A stretch of 37,810 bases of DNA from RGIG4079 sp045637505 (GCA_045637505.1 JAZTZO010000042.1:1-37810), one strand, 5' to 3'; shown: positions 1 to 7,196, numbered from the stretch's first letter. Notes: generated from the letters alone by a model not told the origin. Translations and numbers: made by a program.

Positions 1-45
1 GATGAGATGCATCGCCAAGATAAAAAAGAAATTATAACTTACAGA

Positions 46-82
46 ACCAAAAATGACAACACGGCATGCCGTGTTGTCATTT
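46..82 (-). terminator. Terminator of nadE, a perfect 32-nt palindrome
   Basis: Positions 51-82 are a perfect palindrome with 16-nt arms and no spacer, centred on GCATGC. Read on the minus strand, downstream of the nadE stop codon, the hairpin is followed by a short T run, as in an intrinsic terminator. The plus strand has an A-rich rather than T-rich tail, so it should work mainly for nadE. Confidence 0.65.
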
Positions 83-152
83 AAAAAACTTTTAGTATTT
101 TTGTATCAAATCCTGTAACGGTTTTTCAGGACGACACAAAATGTTTAGATTC

Positions 153-1988
153 TTATAGTCGTTCGCATTCTTTAATCCACATTGCCGATGAGGCGTCGCT
201 GGGCATGTGCCACCCTCCTCGTGGCGATAGGCTCAATCCACACACGCTTGGTCCGTCGGGCATACATGAGCGTTTGAATTGTTGGTTAAAGAATCGGCGT
301 AGGAATGTCATGAGCCAATGCTTTATCGTGTCGTCGTCATACACTCCCACAAATGCTTGTTGTGCCAATGCATATATGCGACAAGGGCCATAACCAAAGC
401 GAAGTGTATAATATAGGAAGAAGTCGTGTAACTCATATGGGCCCACAAGGTCTTCGGTTTTTTGCTTTATATTTCCGTCTTCATCGGCTGGCACAAGTTC
501 GGGGCTAATGGGTGTATCAATAACATCGTTTAATGCTCGTTGACACGCATCATCTTCCTCGGCATCGGCAATCCATTTAACAAGACGGCGCACAAGTGTT
601 TTAGGGACACCTGCATTTATACCATACATCGACATGTGGTCGCCATTGTATGTAGCCCATCCTAGAGCCAGTTCTGACATATCGCCTGTGCCTAATACCA
701 TACCATTTACTTGGTTGGCAATATCCATCAATATCTGGGTGCGCTCACGCGCTTGCGAGTTTTCATATGTAATGTCGTGTACCGATGCATCGTGTTCGAT
801 ATCGGAGAAGTGTTGGGTAACGGCATTGACGATTGATATTTCACGCATAGTGATGCCGAGTGAACGCATCATAACAAGTGCATTATTATATGTGCGGTCG
901 GTAGTGCCAAAACCAGGCATCGTTACACCTATAATACCTTTACGATCAAGCCCCATGCGGTCGAATGTTTTGACTGCCACAAGAAGGGCGAGTGTAGAGT
1001 CGAGCCCTCCCGATATACCTATAACAAGATTTTTGCAATTGGTCACTTCCAAGCGTCGCATCAATGCCATCACTTGAATGCTCACAGCATCACTGCAATA
1101 GGCGTCGGCAACCTCTTCGGAGGGGATATATGGATTGGGGTGCACTATATCATCGTCGAGTTGTTCTTCGTTTGCGACATACTTCTCAACGACCTCGGCA
1201 CGACTCTTTCCAGCCTCGGCCACGACAACTTGCACTTCGGTTTGCCAACGGCGATTAATAGCCAATAGGTCGCCCTCTTGTGCAATGATGGCCTTACCAT
1301 CATAGACATTGTCGGTAGTTGATTCGCCATATCCGGCACCAGCATAGATATATGTAGCCCAACGATTGGCCGATTGTTGTTGTATCGCTTTCACATGGTT
1401 GTCATATTCGCCCATAGCCTCTTTGCGAGCGCCAAGGTGGGCAATAACAAGTTCTTCAATGCGATTGATTTGTAGCAGTTCGGATATAGGCGAACTATAA
1501 TATTCGCCTACGATAATAGCAATATTAGCACCCACAAGTGGCATCACTTGGTTGCTGACCATCAACACATTCCATCGTGCGATAGTGACCACAGCCTCAA
1601 CATTGCCTCCCGATGCAAAACAGCTATTTGTGTCGCAATCGTTCTTGGGCACGGCAGCCACAATCTCGCCATGCGAAATCAGTACGCCACAGTTATATAA
1701 CTTGTCGTCGTGGCTCACAACAGCACCAACAACCACAGCCATTTCCCACGCTTCTGACTCTTGGGCAATACGAGCAAGTGATTGATAGCAGTTGTCTAAC
1801 AACACCTCACTACGGAATAAATCGCCGCATGTGCTACCAGTGATTGACAACTCGGGAAACACAGCAAGTTTCACTCCTTGGGCGTTGAGATTGTTGCTTA
1901 TCTCGATAATGCTATCGGTATTATAATCACAATCGGCGACCTTCACTTTAGGCACTGCCGCTGCTACTTTATAAAATTCTTGATTCAT
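153..1988 (-). CDS. nadE: NAD(+) synthase with degenerate N-terminal glutaminase domain
   Basis: Last step of NAD biosynthesis: ATP-dependent amidation of deamido-NAD in the cytoplasm. The 611-residue product has an N-terminal nitrilase-fold domain (about residues 1-270) and a C-terminal synthetase domain with the P-loop SGGLDS at 326-331 and intact family motifs (TYENSQARER, GTGDMSELALGW). In the nitrilase domain Glu46 (FPEL) and Lys115 (VPK) are present. The usual stretch around the catalytic cysteine (family motif EICEDLW) is replaced at about 143-150 by MVSNQVMP, and the loop after Lys115 is much shortened, so glutamine hydrolysis is probably lost and the enzyme may use free ammonia. At 611 residues it is about 30 shorter than the Bacteroides homologues I recall. 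The start was chosen at 1988 because an upstream ATG at 2033 lies outside the -7 promoter element at 2008-2015. Identity is certain; loss of glutaminase activity is inference. Confidence 0.95.
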   Translation of the reverse strand: MNQEFYKVAAAVPKVKVADCDYNTDSIIEISNNLNAQGVKLAVFPELSITGSTCGDLFRSEVLLDNCYQSLARIAQESEAWEMAVVVGAVVSHDDKLYNCGVLISHGEIVAAVPKNDCDTNSCFASGGNVEAVVTIARWNVLMVSNQVMPLVGANIAIIVGEYYSSPISELLQINRIEELVIAHLGARKEAMGEYDNHVKAIQQQSANRWATYIYAGAGYGESTTDNVYDGKAIIAQEGDLLAINRRWQTEVQVVVAEAGKSRAEVVEKYVANEEQLDDDIVHPNPYIPSEEVADAYCSDAVSIQVMALMRRLEVTNCKNLVIGISGGLDSTLALLVAVKTFDRMGLDRKGIIGVTMPGFGTTDRTYNNALVMMRSLGITMREISIVNAVTQHFSDIEHDASVHDITYENSQARERTQILMDIANQVNGMVLGTGDMSELALGWATYNGDHMSMYGINAGVPKTLVRRLVKWIADAEEDDACQRALNDVIDTPISPELVPADEDGNIKQKTEDLVGPYELHDFFLYYTLRFGYGPCRIYALAQQAFVGVYDDDTIKHWLMTFLRRFFNQQFKRSCMPDGPSVCGLSLSPRGGWHMPSDASSAMWIKECERL

Positions 1989-2007
1989 ATATTGTAATTT
2001 GATTTTA

Positions 2008-2015
2008 CAAATATA
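2008..2015 (-). promoter_or_regulatory. Bacteroidetes -7 element for nadE
   Basis: On the minus strand this reads TATATTTG, matching TAnnTTTG, 19 nt upstream of the chosen nadE ATG. A TTG lies about 21 nt further upstream. Confidence 0.5.
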
Positions 2016-2127
2016 ACCAAATTTCATCAACAATTACAATTATTTCACTACCTTTGTTATTATTCAACCTATTTTAAAAAAAATTAGGTAATTATATACA
2101 TCTTGCACAAGAAGAGTATTTTTTAGG

Positions 2128-2236
2128 TTTTACCACCTCCCGGCCTTGCCGTAGTTACGGTGAGGCTCGCAATCGTGTGTTTTTAACCACCTCCCCCCTT
2201 CGGGGTACTCCTCCTATCCACTTCGTGGCAGGAGGA
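2128..2236. repeat. REP-like GC-rich inverted-repeat cluster
   Basis: Two imperfect copies of a TTTTA(A)CCACCTCCC head start near 2128 and 2181. After the second come the hairpin CCCC-TTC-GGGG (2195-2205) and a nested hairpin with outer arms TCCTCCT (2209-2215) and AGGAGGA (2230-2236) and inner arms CCAC (2218-2221) and GTGG (2225-2228). Repeated heads plus nested hairpins suggest a dispersed intergenic repeat family. No other copy was seen in this window, so the family assignment is inference. Confidence 0.5.
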
Positions 2237-2278
2237 GAGTTCTGCCCTCATTGGCATTTTTAGTTATCCCCTTGTCGT

Positions 2279-2305
2279 TGAACTGCACCCAAGAAGTTGG
2301 ACAGA
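2279..2305. mobile_element. Possible terminal remnant of an IS3-family (IS150-like) element
   Basis: The stretch starting TGAACTGCACCC and continuing AAGAAGTTGGACAG resembles the terminal inverted repeat of IS150-group IS3 elements, as I recall them. No transposase reading frame and no second end are present, so at most this is a scar. The assignment rests on one short match. Confidence 0.3.
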
Positions 2306-2408
2306 TTTATTATGCAAATAACCGTCCCCAAAAGTCATCTTGCTGGTTGCCTCACTCCTCTTGGCAAGAAATTGATTAAATAAAACGGTTCTAATTCTTC
2401 GTTATACC

Positions 2409-2446
2409 AAACTGCTCAACACATAGTGCTGGGCAGTTTTCCTTTT
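2409..2446 (+). terminator. Orphan terminator-like hairpin upstream of tsaD
   Basis: Arms 2409-2422 and 2426-2439 pair over 14 positions with one mismatch and one G-U pair around a 3-nt loop, followed by a T-rich tail (TCCTTTTCTC). It is oriented to stop plus-strand transcription, yet no plus-strand gene lies upstream in the window. It may end a small RNA or the remains of a decayed gene. Confidence 0.55.
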
Positions 2447-2461
2447 CTCGTTACTTTTGTG

Positions 2462-2469
2462 TAACTTTG
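2462..2469 (+). promoter_or_regulatory. Bacteroidetes -7 element for tsaD
   Basis: TAACTTTG is an exact match to TAnnTTTG, 38 nt upstream of the tsaD ATG. A T-rich -33 region about 21 nt upstream overlaps the tail of the orphan terminator. Its position rules out the earlier in-frame ATG at 2457 as the start. Confidence 0.65.
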
Positions 2470-2507
2470 CATCATTAATTTATACAACATCGACAATAAG
2501 ATCAGTT

Positions 2508-3524
2508 ATGAGCACTATTATATTAGGTATCGAATCGTCGTGCGACGACACAAGCGCAGCAATCATCAAGGACGGCATATTGCTTTCAAATGTAATTGCG
2601 AGTCAAAGCGTGCATGAAGAATATGGCGGTGTAGTGCCCGAATTGGCTTCACGCGCTCACCAACAAAATATCGTGCCAGTGGTTGATACAGCCATTAAGC
2701 GTGCCGGAATAGAGAAAAGTGACCTAAACGCCATTGCATTTACTCGTGGACCTGGTTTGCTCGGTTCGTTGCTCGTGGGTACCTCGTTTGCCAAGGGGTT
2801 ATCACTCGGTCTTCGCATTCCTATCGTTGATGTAAACCATCTTCACGGGCATGTGCTTTCGCACTTCATTCGTCGCGAAGAAAATGATGTTGTTCCCGAA
2901 TATCCTTTCATATGCTTGCTCATATCGGGAGGTAACTCTCAAATTATTCTCGTTAAGGATTATAATGATATGGAGGTGCTCGGTCAAACAATCGATGATG
3001 CTGCAGGCGAAGCGTTTGACAAATGTGCCAAAGTGATGGGACTCCCCTATCCTGGCGGTCCTCACATCGACCGTCTTGCGGCTGAAGGCGATGCTTCTCG
3101 TTTCAAGTTCTCTAAACCTCACATTCCTGGGTTGAATTATAGTTTTAGTGGATTAAAAACCTCGTTCCTCTACACCTTGCGCGATGCAAAGAAACTCGAC
3201 CCCGATTTTATTGAAAACAACAAGGCCGACCTTGCAGCATCACTCCAACGCACTATCATCGAAATTCTGCTTGACAAACTCAAAAAGGCCGTTGACCAAA
3301 CAGGGGTTAAAACGGTAGCTATAGGTGGTGGCGTATCGGCCAATTCGGGCGTGCGTCAAGCCATTGCCGACTATTGCGAGAAACGCGGGTTGAATGCATT
3401 TATTCCCGAACGAGCATTCACAACCGACAATGCTGCCATGGTGGCCATCGCAGGTTACTATAAATATCTTGCTGGCGACTTCTGCCACTATGACGCAGTT
3501 CCTTATGCGAGAGTGACAATATAA
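2508..3524 (+). CDS. tsaD: tRNA N6-adenosine threonylcarbamoyltransferase TsaD
   Basis: Transfers the threonylcarbamoyl group from threonylcarbamoyl-AMP to A37 of ANN-decoding tRNAs, working with TsaB and TsaE in the cytoplasm. The 338-residue product is full length for the Kae1/TsaD family. It opens with the ASKHA-fold motif GIESSCDDTSAAI, has the metal-binding HLHGH motif near residue 110, and carries the later family segments GEAFDKCAKVMGLPYPGG, FSGLKTS, GGGVSANSGVR and TTDNAAM. The start at 2508 fits the family N-terminus and the promoter at 2462-2469. It heads a plus-strand block continuing to cinA. The stop codon directly abuts the left arm of the inverted repeat that encloses the next gene. 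Confidence 0.97.
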   Translation: MSTIILGIESSCDDTSAAIIKDGILLSNVIASQSVHEEYGGVVPELASRAHQQNIVPVVDTAIKRAGIEKSDLNAIAFTRGPGLLGSLLVGTSFAKGLSLGLRIPIVDVNHLHGHVLSHFIRREENDVVPEYPFICLLISGGNSQIILVKDYNDMEVLGQTIDDAAGEAFDKCAKVMGLPYPGGPHIDRLAAEGDASRFKFSKPHIPGLNYSFSGLKTSFLYTLRDAKKLDPDFIENNKADLAASLQRTIIEILLDKLKKAVDQTGVKTVAIGGGVSANSGVRQAIADYCEKRGLNAFIPERAFTTDNAAMVAIAGYYKYLAGDFCHYDAVPYARVTI

Positions 3525-3994
3525 AGAGGAAAAAGGGAAAAGGAAAGAGGAAAAATAACTCACCGACAAAAACAATATAACTCGAATAGGCAATACCCAT
3601 ATGAATAATAGCATAGCCCACAAAAAAACTAAAGCATTTGCAATTCGCATCATTAAATTCTACAAATATCTTACTGATGAGAAAAGAGAATTTATTATCT
3701 CAAAACAAATAATGAGAAGTGGGACTAGCATAGGAGCAAATACACGGGAATGTTTGAATGCTCAAAGCAAACTTGATTTTATCAATAAATTATCAATCGC
3801 GCTAAAAGAAGCCGACGAAACGGCATATTGGCTTGAAATACTCGCTGAAAGCGAAATCATAGATCTACAAATATTTAACTCTTTAAGCAAAGATTTAAAC
3901 GAAATTATTGCCCTTTTAACCTCAAGCATAAAAACTGCTAAGAATAATATCAACAATTAATTTTTCCTCTTTCCTTTCTCATTTTTCCTTTTTT
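3523..3994. mobile_element. Candidate IVS-like cassette: four-helix-bundle gene inside 33-nt inverted repeats
   Basis: The left arm (3523-3555) is all purine; the right arm (3961-3993) is its near complement. Aligned as inverted repeats they agree at about 29 of 33 positions, and the inner 17 nt are identical (3539-3555 against 3961-3977). The left arm overlaps the tsaD stop codon, the right arm begins directly after the enclosed gene's stop codon, and one T separates it from the cinA ATG. Intervening sequences (IVS) inside bacterial 23S rRNA genes have the same design: complementary ends forming a stem around an S23-family gene. The element interpretation is inference. Confidence 0.5.
3601..3960 (+). 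CDS. Four helix bundle protein (S23 / 23S rRNA IVS protein family)
   Basis: A 119-residue, almost fully helical protein with the family pattern: an N-terminal helix ending in FYKYL, then KQIMRSGTSIGANTREC (about residues 38-54), a helix with DFINKLSIALKEADETAYWLE, and a C-terminal helix with ELNEIIALL-like spacing. The family (TIGR02436-type) was first described as the protein encoded in 23S rRNA intervening sequences and also occurs free-standing; its biochemical function is unknown, with RNA binding often suggested. No Bacteroidetes promoter was seen directly upstream, so it is probably co-transcribed with tsaD and cinA. The gene sits within matched purine/pyrimidine inverted repeats and is more AT-rich than tsaD and cinA, which suggests transfer into an existing operon. 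Confidence 0.9.
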   Translation: MNNSIAHKKTKAFAIRIIKFYKYLTDEKREFIISKQIMRSGTSIGANTRECLNAQSKLDFINKLSIALKEADETAYWLEILAESEIIDLQIFNSLSKDLNEIIALLTSSIKTAKNNINN

Positions 3995-5242
3995 ATGACA
4001 TCTTCTATAATCGTTATTGGTGATGAGATTCTCATCGGGCAAGTGATTGACACCAATTCGGGTGATATTGCCCGTATGGTCAACCCTTATGGGTGGCGTG
4101 TGAATGATGTGCAAGTAGTGGGCGATGATGCTACGCAGATTCTTCGTGCCATTGAGCGTGCATTTGAATCGAGCGATGTGGTGCTAACCACCGGTGGCCT
4201 CGGCCCTACTAAAGATGATATAACAAAGTCAACCCTTTGCCAATATTTCGGTGGCGAACTTTATGAAAATGCCGATGTGCTTGAAAATGTGAAAGAAGTT
4301 GTTGCCAAACGAGGGCTGAAACTTAATGACCTCACTGCCCAACAAGCCATTGTGCCTTCGTCGTGCCAAGTGATTCAAAATCGCGTAGGAACTGCCCCAA
4401 TAATGTGGTTTGAGAAAGATGGGAAAGTATTGGTATCAATGCCTGGTGTACCATTTGAGGCGATACAAATGATGCGTGAAGCGGTGTTGCCATTGCTATT
4501 AGAAAAATACCATAGCGATGTAGCTATTGAGCATCGCACACTTCTCGTTACTGGTTGGAGCGAATCGCGCCTTGCTATGGAAATCAGCGATTGGGAAGAT
4601 GCCCTACCCTCATATATTCACCTTGCATATCTGCCCAAACCGGGATTAATTCGCCTACGCCTTGATGGCACGCACGCCGATGGCGATTTCATTAATAAAG
4701 AACTCGACCGATATAAACATGAATTAATAGAGCGTTTTGGTGACGATATATTGCACCCCGACGATCTCACTCCTCCCGAAATATTGCTATATCACCTCAA
4801 CCGATTAGGGCTCACAGTTGCCACAGCCGAAAGTTGCACTGGTGGAAATATTGCCCACGAAATCACCTCAATCGCAGGTAGTTCGTCGGTATTTATGGGC
4901 AGCGTTGTGGCATATAGCAACGATGTAAAACATCGCGTGCTTGGGGTGAAAAAAGAAACGCTCGAAACTTATGGAGCAGTAAGTATTCCCACTGTTGAAG
5001 AAATGGCAGAAGGAGTATGCCGAGTTATTGACACTGACTGCTCTATCGTAACATCGGGGATAGCCGGTCCTGGAGGAGGCACGCCCGACAAACCGGTAGG
5101 AACTGTGTGTATAGCAATTAAGTCGCCCACTGGAATAGTTTCTGCCACCCATCATTTCCCCGGCAATCGTAGCCGCGTAATCGACCGAGCCACCACAACA
5201 GCGATTATCACACTTATCAAAGAGTTGAAAAGTATAAAATAA
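3995..5242 (+). CDS. cinA: CinA family protein: MoaB-like domain plus NMN deamidase domain
   Basis: A 415-residue, two-domain cytoplasmic protein of usual length. The N-terminal half is a molybdopterin-binding-like (COG1058) domain with GDEILIGQVIDTNS near residue 10 and TTGGLGPTKDDITK near residue 67; in characterised CinA proteins this domain acts as an ADP-ribose pyrophosphatase. The C-terminal half is the CinA deamidase domain (COG1546) with TAESCTGG and SGIAGPGGGTPDKPVGTV, which converts nicotinamide mononucleotide to nicotinate mononucleotide in NAD salvage. NAD-related function fits the nearby nadE, though the two genes are divergently transcribed. The ATG follows a pyrimidine tract with no Shine-Dalgarno site. 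The domain activities are family knowledge, not shown here. Confidence 0.93.
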   Translation: MTSSIIVIGDEILIGQVIDTNSGDIARMVNPYGWRVNDVQVVGDDATQILRAIERAFESSDVVLTTGGLGPTKDDITKSTLCQYFGGELYENADVLENVKEVVAKRGLKLNDLTAQQAIVPSSCQVIQNRVGTAPIMWFEKDGKVLVSMPGVPFEAIQMMREAVLPLLLEKYHSDVAIEHRTLLVTGWSESRLAMEISDWEDALPSYIHLAYLPKPGLIRLRLDGTHADGDFINKELDRYKHELIERFGDDILHPDDLTPPEILLYHLNRLGLTVATAESCTGGNIAHEITSIAGSSSVFMGSVVAYSNDVKHRVLGVKKETLETYGAVSIPTVEEMAEGVCRVIDTDCSIVTSGIAGPGGGTPDKPVGTVCIAIKSPTGIVSATHHFPGNRSRVIDRATTTAIITLIKELKSIK

Positions 5243-5292
5243 CTACCATCGATAAATCAACCTATAACCTCTTGCTATAAGTAATTCCTGTT

Positions 5293-5323
5293 CTTGCTCT
5301 TTCAAAAAAAACAATTAACTTTG
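5293..5323 (+). promoter_or_regulatory. Promoter of the exported-protein pair
   Basis: CTTG (5293-5296), 19 nt, then an exact -7 element TAACTTTG (5316-5323), 27 nt before the ATG at 5351. Confidence 0.6.
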
Positions 5324-5350
5324 TATTAAAAGATAATACCAACAACACAG

Positions 5351-5818
5351 ATGAATCGATTTCGATATTTGCATTTTGCCATGTTAATGATTTTTTCATT
5401 GACAGCAATCGCCGAGGAGTATAGTTTTGTGGTGTGGACTAAATCGGGAGAACAAATAAATTTTCCTCTTTCTGAAAAACCCAAACTTACCCACAACGAC
5501 AACAATTTTATTGTTACTACACCTACAACTACGGTAGAATACCCCAAAGCCGACATCAATAAATTTACATTATTAATTACCGACGGAGTTGATAGTATTG
5601 AAATTTCAAATGCCAATTTGTTTCAACAAAATAACTCCTTGATATTATCGGGGTTCAAATTAGGCTCTATTGTAAAAATATTCAATATAAACGGACAGTT
5701 ATTAATCGCCGAAACAATTAATAATGAAGATACATATATCATTGATTTATCACCCCTTAACAAAGGAATATATATTGTATCAACCGAAAGTATCACCTAT
5801 AAAATCATTCGACAATGA
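5351..5818 (+). CDS. Exported protein with T9SS type A-like C-terminal domain
   Basis: A 155-residue protein with a cleavable signal peptide (about residues 1-20, ending in AIA). The mature part starts with YSFVVWTKSGEQINFPLSEK and continues with a strand-rich stretch ending VEYPKADINKFTL, a pattern common at the start of Bacteroidales surface proteins. The last 60 residues (LSGFKLGSIVKIFNINGQLL to the end IIRQ) resemble the type A sorting domain recognised by the type IX secretion system, with the typical 'fNinGqll' and 'LnkGiYiv' elements. The middle is too short to hold an enzyme or adhesin domain, so it may be a minimal or eroded cargo. Its stop overlaps the start of the next gene (ATGA), so the two are translationally coupled. 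Confidence 0.75.
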   Translation: MNRFRYLHFAMLMIFSLTAIAEEYSFVVWTKSGEQINFPLSEKPKLTHNDNNFIVTTPTTTVEYPKADINKFTLLITDGVDSIEISNANLFQQNNSLILSGFKLGSIVKIFNINGQLLIAETINNEDTYIIDLSPLNKGIYIVSTESITYKIIRQ

Positions 5819-6537
5819 AACGCAAAGAGATAGCATTATTGGTGTTTATACTCCTAATTGGCATCATTCCCGAGATGAGTTCGCAAGGAATCATGATATA
5901 CAAAACCGATGGTTCTAAAATCAAAGTTCCTTACACGCAACTTGATAGCATTGTTCCATACGAAGTTGACACAATGCAAACTCAAGGCGTTCCCGAAGCC
6001 GTTGATTTAGGGTTGCCAAGCGGCACAAAATGGGCAAGTTACAATATCGGTGCAACCAAACCCGAAGAATATGGCGATTACTATGCTTGGGGTGAAATCA
6101 ACACAAAAGAGGAATATACAAAACAAAACTACGTCCATTTCGACCAATCAAAGAACAGTTTCATCAACATCGGAACTACAATTTCAAGCAGTGGTTATGA
6201 TGTGGCTTATATGACATGGGGCGACGGGTGGAGAATGCCCACAAAAGCCGAATTTGAAGAATTGGTAGATTGTTGCTTTTGGACATGGACCACGCTCAAT
6301 GGAGTTAACGGTTATAAAGTTGAGAGCTATAACGGCAATAGCATATTTCTCCCGGCGGCAGGCATGCGCTATGAATCATCGTTAAAAGACGACGGCAAAT
6401 ATGGCCAATATTGGAGTGGTACTATAAAAGAAAATAGTTCTAACTATTCCACTAATTTATTCTTTCATAGCTCAAAACACGCCGTCGACTATTCAAATCG
6501 CTTTAATGGCAATTCTATTCGCCCGGTAAAGAAATAA
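5815..6537 (+). CDS. FISUMP-domain surface protein
   Basis: A 240-residue exported protein. A hydrophobic signal (about residues 6-22) is followed by IMIYKTDGSKIKVPYTQLDSI, the short repeat-like N-terminus of many Bacteroidales surface proteins. From about residue 60 comes the Fibrobacter succinogenes major paralogous (FISUMP) domain: EAVDLGLPSGTKWASYNIGA, then the tryptophan- and glycine-rich stretch with DYYAWGE, WGDGWRMPTKAEFEEL, FLPAAGMR, YWSGT and a C-terminal SIRPVKK. The fold is thought to be C-type-lectin-like and surface exposed; the ligand is unknown. It overlaps the preceding gene by 4 nt. The pair lies between cinA and the ribosomal operon, where I would not expect it in Bacteroides. 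Confidence 0.85.
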   Translation: MKRKEIALLVFILLIGIIPEMSSQGIMIYKTDGSKIKVPYTQLDSIVPYEVDTMQTQGVPEAVDLGLPSGTKWASYNIGATKPEEYGDYYAWGEINTKEEYTKQNYVHFDQSKNSFINIGTTISSSGYDVAYMTWGDGWRMPTKAEFEELVDCCFWTWTTLNGVNGYKVESYNGNSIFLPAAGMRYESSLKDDGKYGQYWSGTIKENSSNYSTNLFFHSSKHAVDYSNRFNGNSIRPVKK

Positions 6538-6585
6538 TCGTTAAACAACAAAATCTCAACAAAACTCACATTTAGAGTTGAAAAA

Positions 6586-6617
6586 TTTGCACAACTCAAG
6601 AAAAATTCGTTACTTTG
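6586..6617 (+). promoter_or_regulatory. Promoter of the rpmB-rpmG-DUF4295 operon
   Basis: TTTG (6586-6589), 20 nt, then TTACTTTG (6610-6617), one mismatch from TAnnTTTG. It leaves a 5' leader of roughly 120 nt before rpmB. Confidence 0.65.
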
Positions 6618-6745
6618 CACTCTGTTTTGTGGCCCATCTTGAAAGCCGTTAGGAATGATGCACTTAACTGCGATATGAGACCTGATGTAAGTCACTTGAC
6701 AAAAATGTGTTAATTAATAAATAAACAAGATAAATAACAACAGCC
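6618..6745 (+). promoter_or_regulatory. Long 5' leader of rpmB
   Basis: About 120 nt separate the promoter from the rpmB start, much more than at most promoters in this window. It contains short pairing segments (for example ACTTA near 6662 with TAAGT near 6687). Ribosomal protein leaders often carry autoregulatory structures, but I do not recognise a known motif here. Confidence 0.3.
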
Positions 6746-7003
6746 ATGTCAAAAATTTGTCAAATCACAGGCAAGAAAGCGATGGTTGGTAACAACGTAT
6801 CGCACTCAAAGAGACGTACCAAACGTAAATTCAATGTGAACCTCTTCAACAAGAAGTTCTATTGGGTTGAGCAAGAAACTTGGATCAGCCTTACTATTTC
6901 AGCTGCTGGTCTTCGCACTATCAACAAACTCGGTCTAAACCTTGCAATGAAGCAAGCAGCCGAAAAGGGTTATTTAACAGAAATCAAATATTTAGAATTC
7001 TAA
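6746..7003 (+). CDS. rpmB: 50S ribosomal protein L28
   Basis: An 85-residue bL28. It starts MSKICQITGKKAMVGNNVSHSKRRTKRKFNVNL, the standard L28 N-terminus, and ends with a longer C-terminal tail typical of Bacteroidetes. Only one cysteine (Cys5) is present, so this is the zinc-free form. It binds the large subunit near the tRNA exit region. First gene of a compact operon: rpmG follows after 4 nt and the DUF4295 gene 9 nt after that. Codon use is strongly biased, as expected for a highly expressed gene. Confidence 0.98.
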   Translation: MSKICQITGKKAMVGNNVSHSKRRTKRKFNVNLFNKKFYWVEQETWISLTISAAGLRTINKLGLNLAMKQAAEKGYLTEIKYLEF

Positions 7004-7007
7004 TAAG

Positions 7008-7196
7008 ATGGCAAAGAAAGCTAAAGGTAATCGCGTGCAAGTTATCCTCGAATGCACTGAACATAAGGCAAGTGGTATGCCCGGTACTTCTCGTTACATC
7101 ACTACCAAAAACCGCAAAAATACAACTGAGCGTTTGGAATTGAAAAAATACAACCCAATCCTCAAAAAAGTAACTGTTCACAAAGAAATTAAATAA
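7008..7196 (+). CDS. rpmG: 50S ribosomal protein L33
   Basis: A 62-residue bL33, starting MAKKAKGNRVQVILECTEHK and containing the family segment SRYITTKNRKNTTERLELKKYNP. It lacks the paired CxxC zinc ligands and keeps a single cysteine, so it is the zinc-independent form, consistent with the zinc-free L28 beside it. It lies 4 nt after rpmB and 9 nt before the DUF4295 gene and is co-transcribed with both. Confidence 0.98.
   Translation: MAKKAKGNRVQVILECTEHKASGMPGTSRYITTKNRKNTTERLELKKYNPILKKVTVHKEIK

Larger units (their letters stand above)
2034..2507. other. Gene-free interval between nadE and tsaD
   Basis: No convincing coding frame is present on either strand. The interval holds, in order: REP-like GC-rich hairpins (2128-2236), a possible insertion-sequence end (2279-2305), a terminator-like hairpin (2409-2446) and the tsaD promoter (2462-2469). 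Its GC-rich patches contrast with the AT-rich intergenic DNA elsewhere in the window. It looks like a site of repeat accumulation or a decayed insertion. Confidence 0.6.

Noticed and set aside
96..103. TATTTTTG on the plus strand downstream of nadE
   Set aside because: It matches the -7 consensus but no plus-strand gene follows; such matches arise by chance in AT-rich DNA.
634..1077. Plus-strand 147-codon frame across nadE
   Set aside because: It lies antisense to the well-conserved NAD synthetase domain and shows no protein-like features; it is a shadow.
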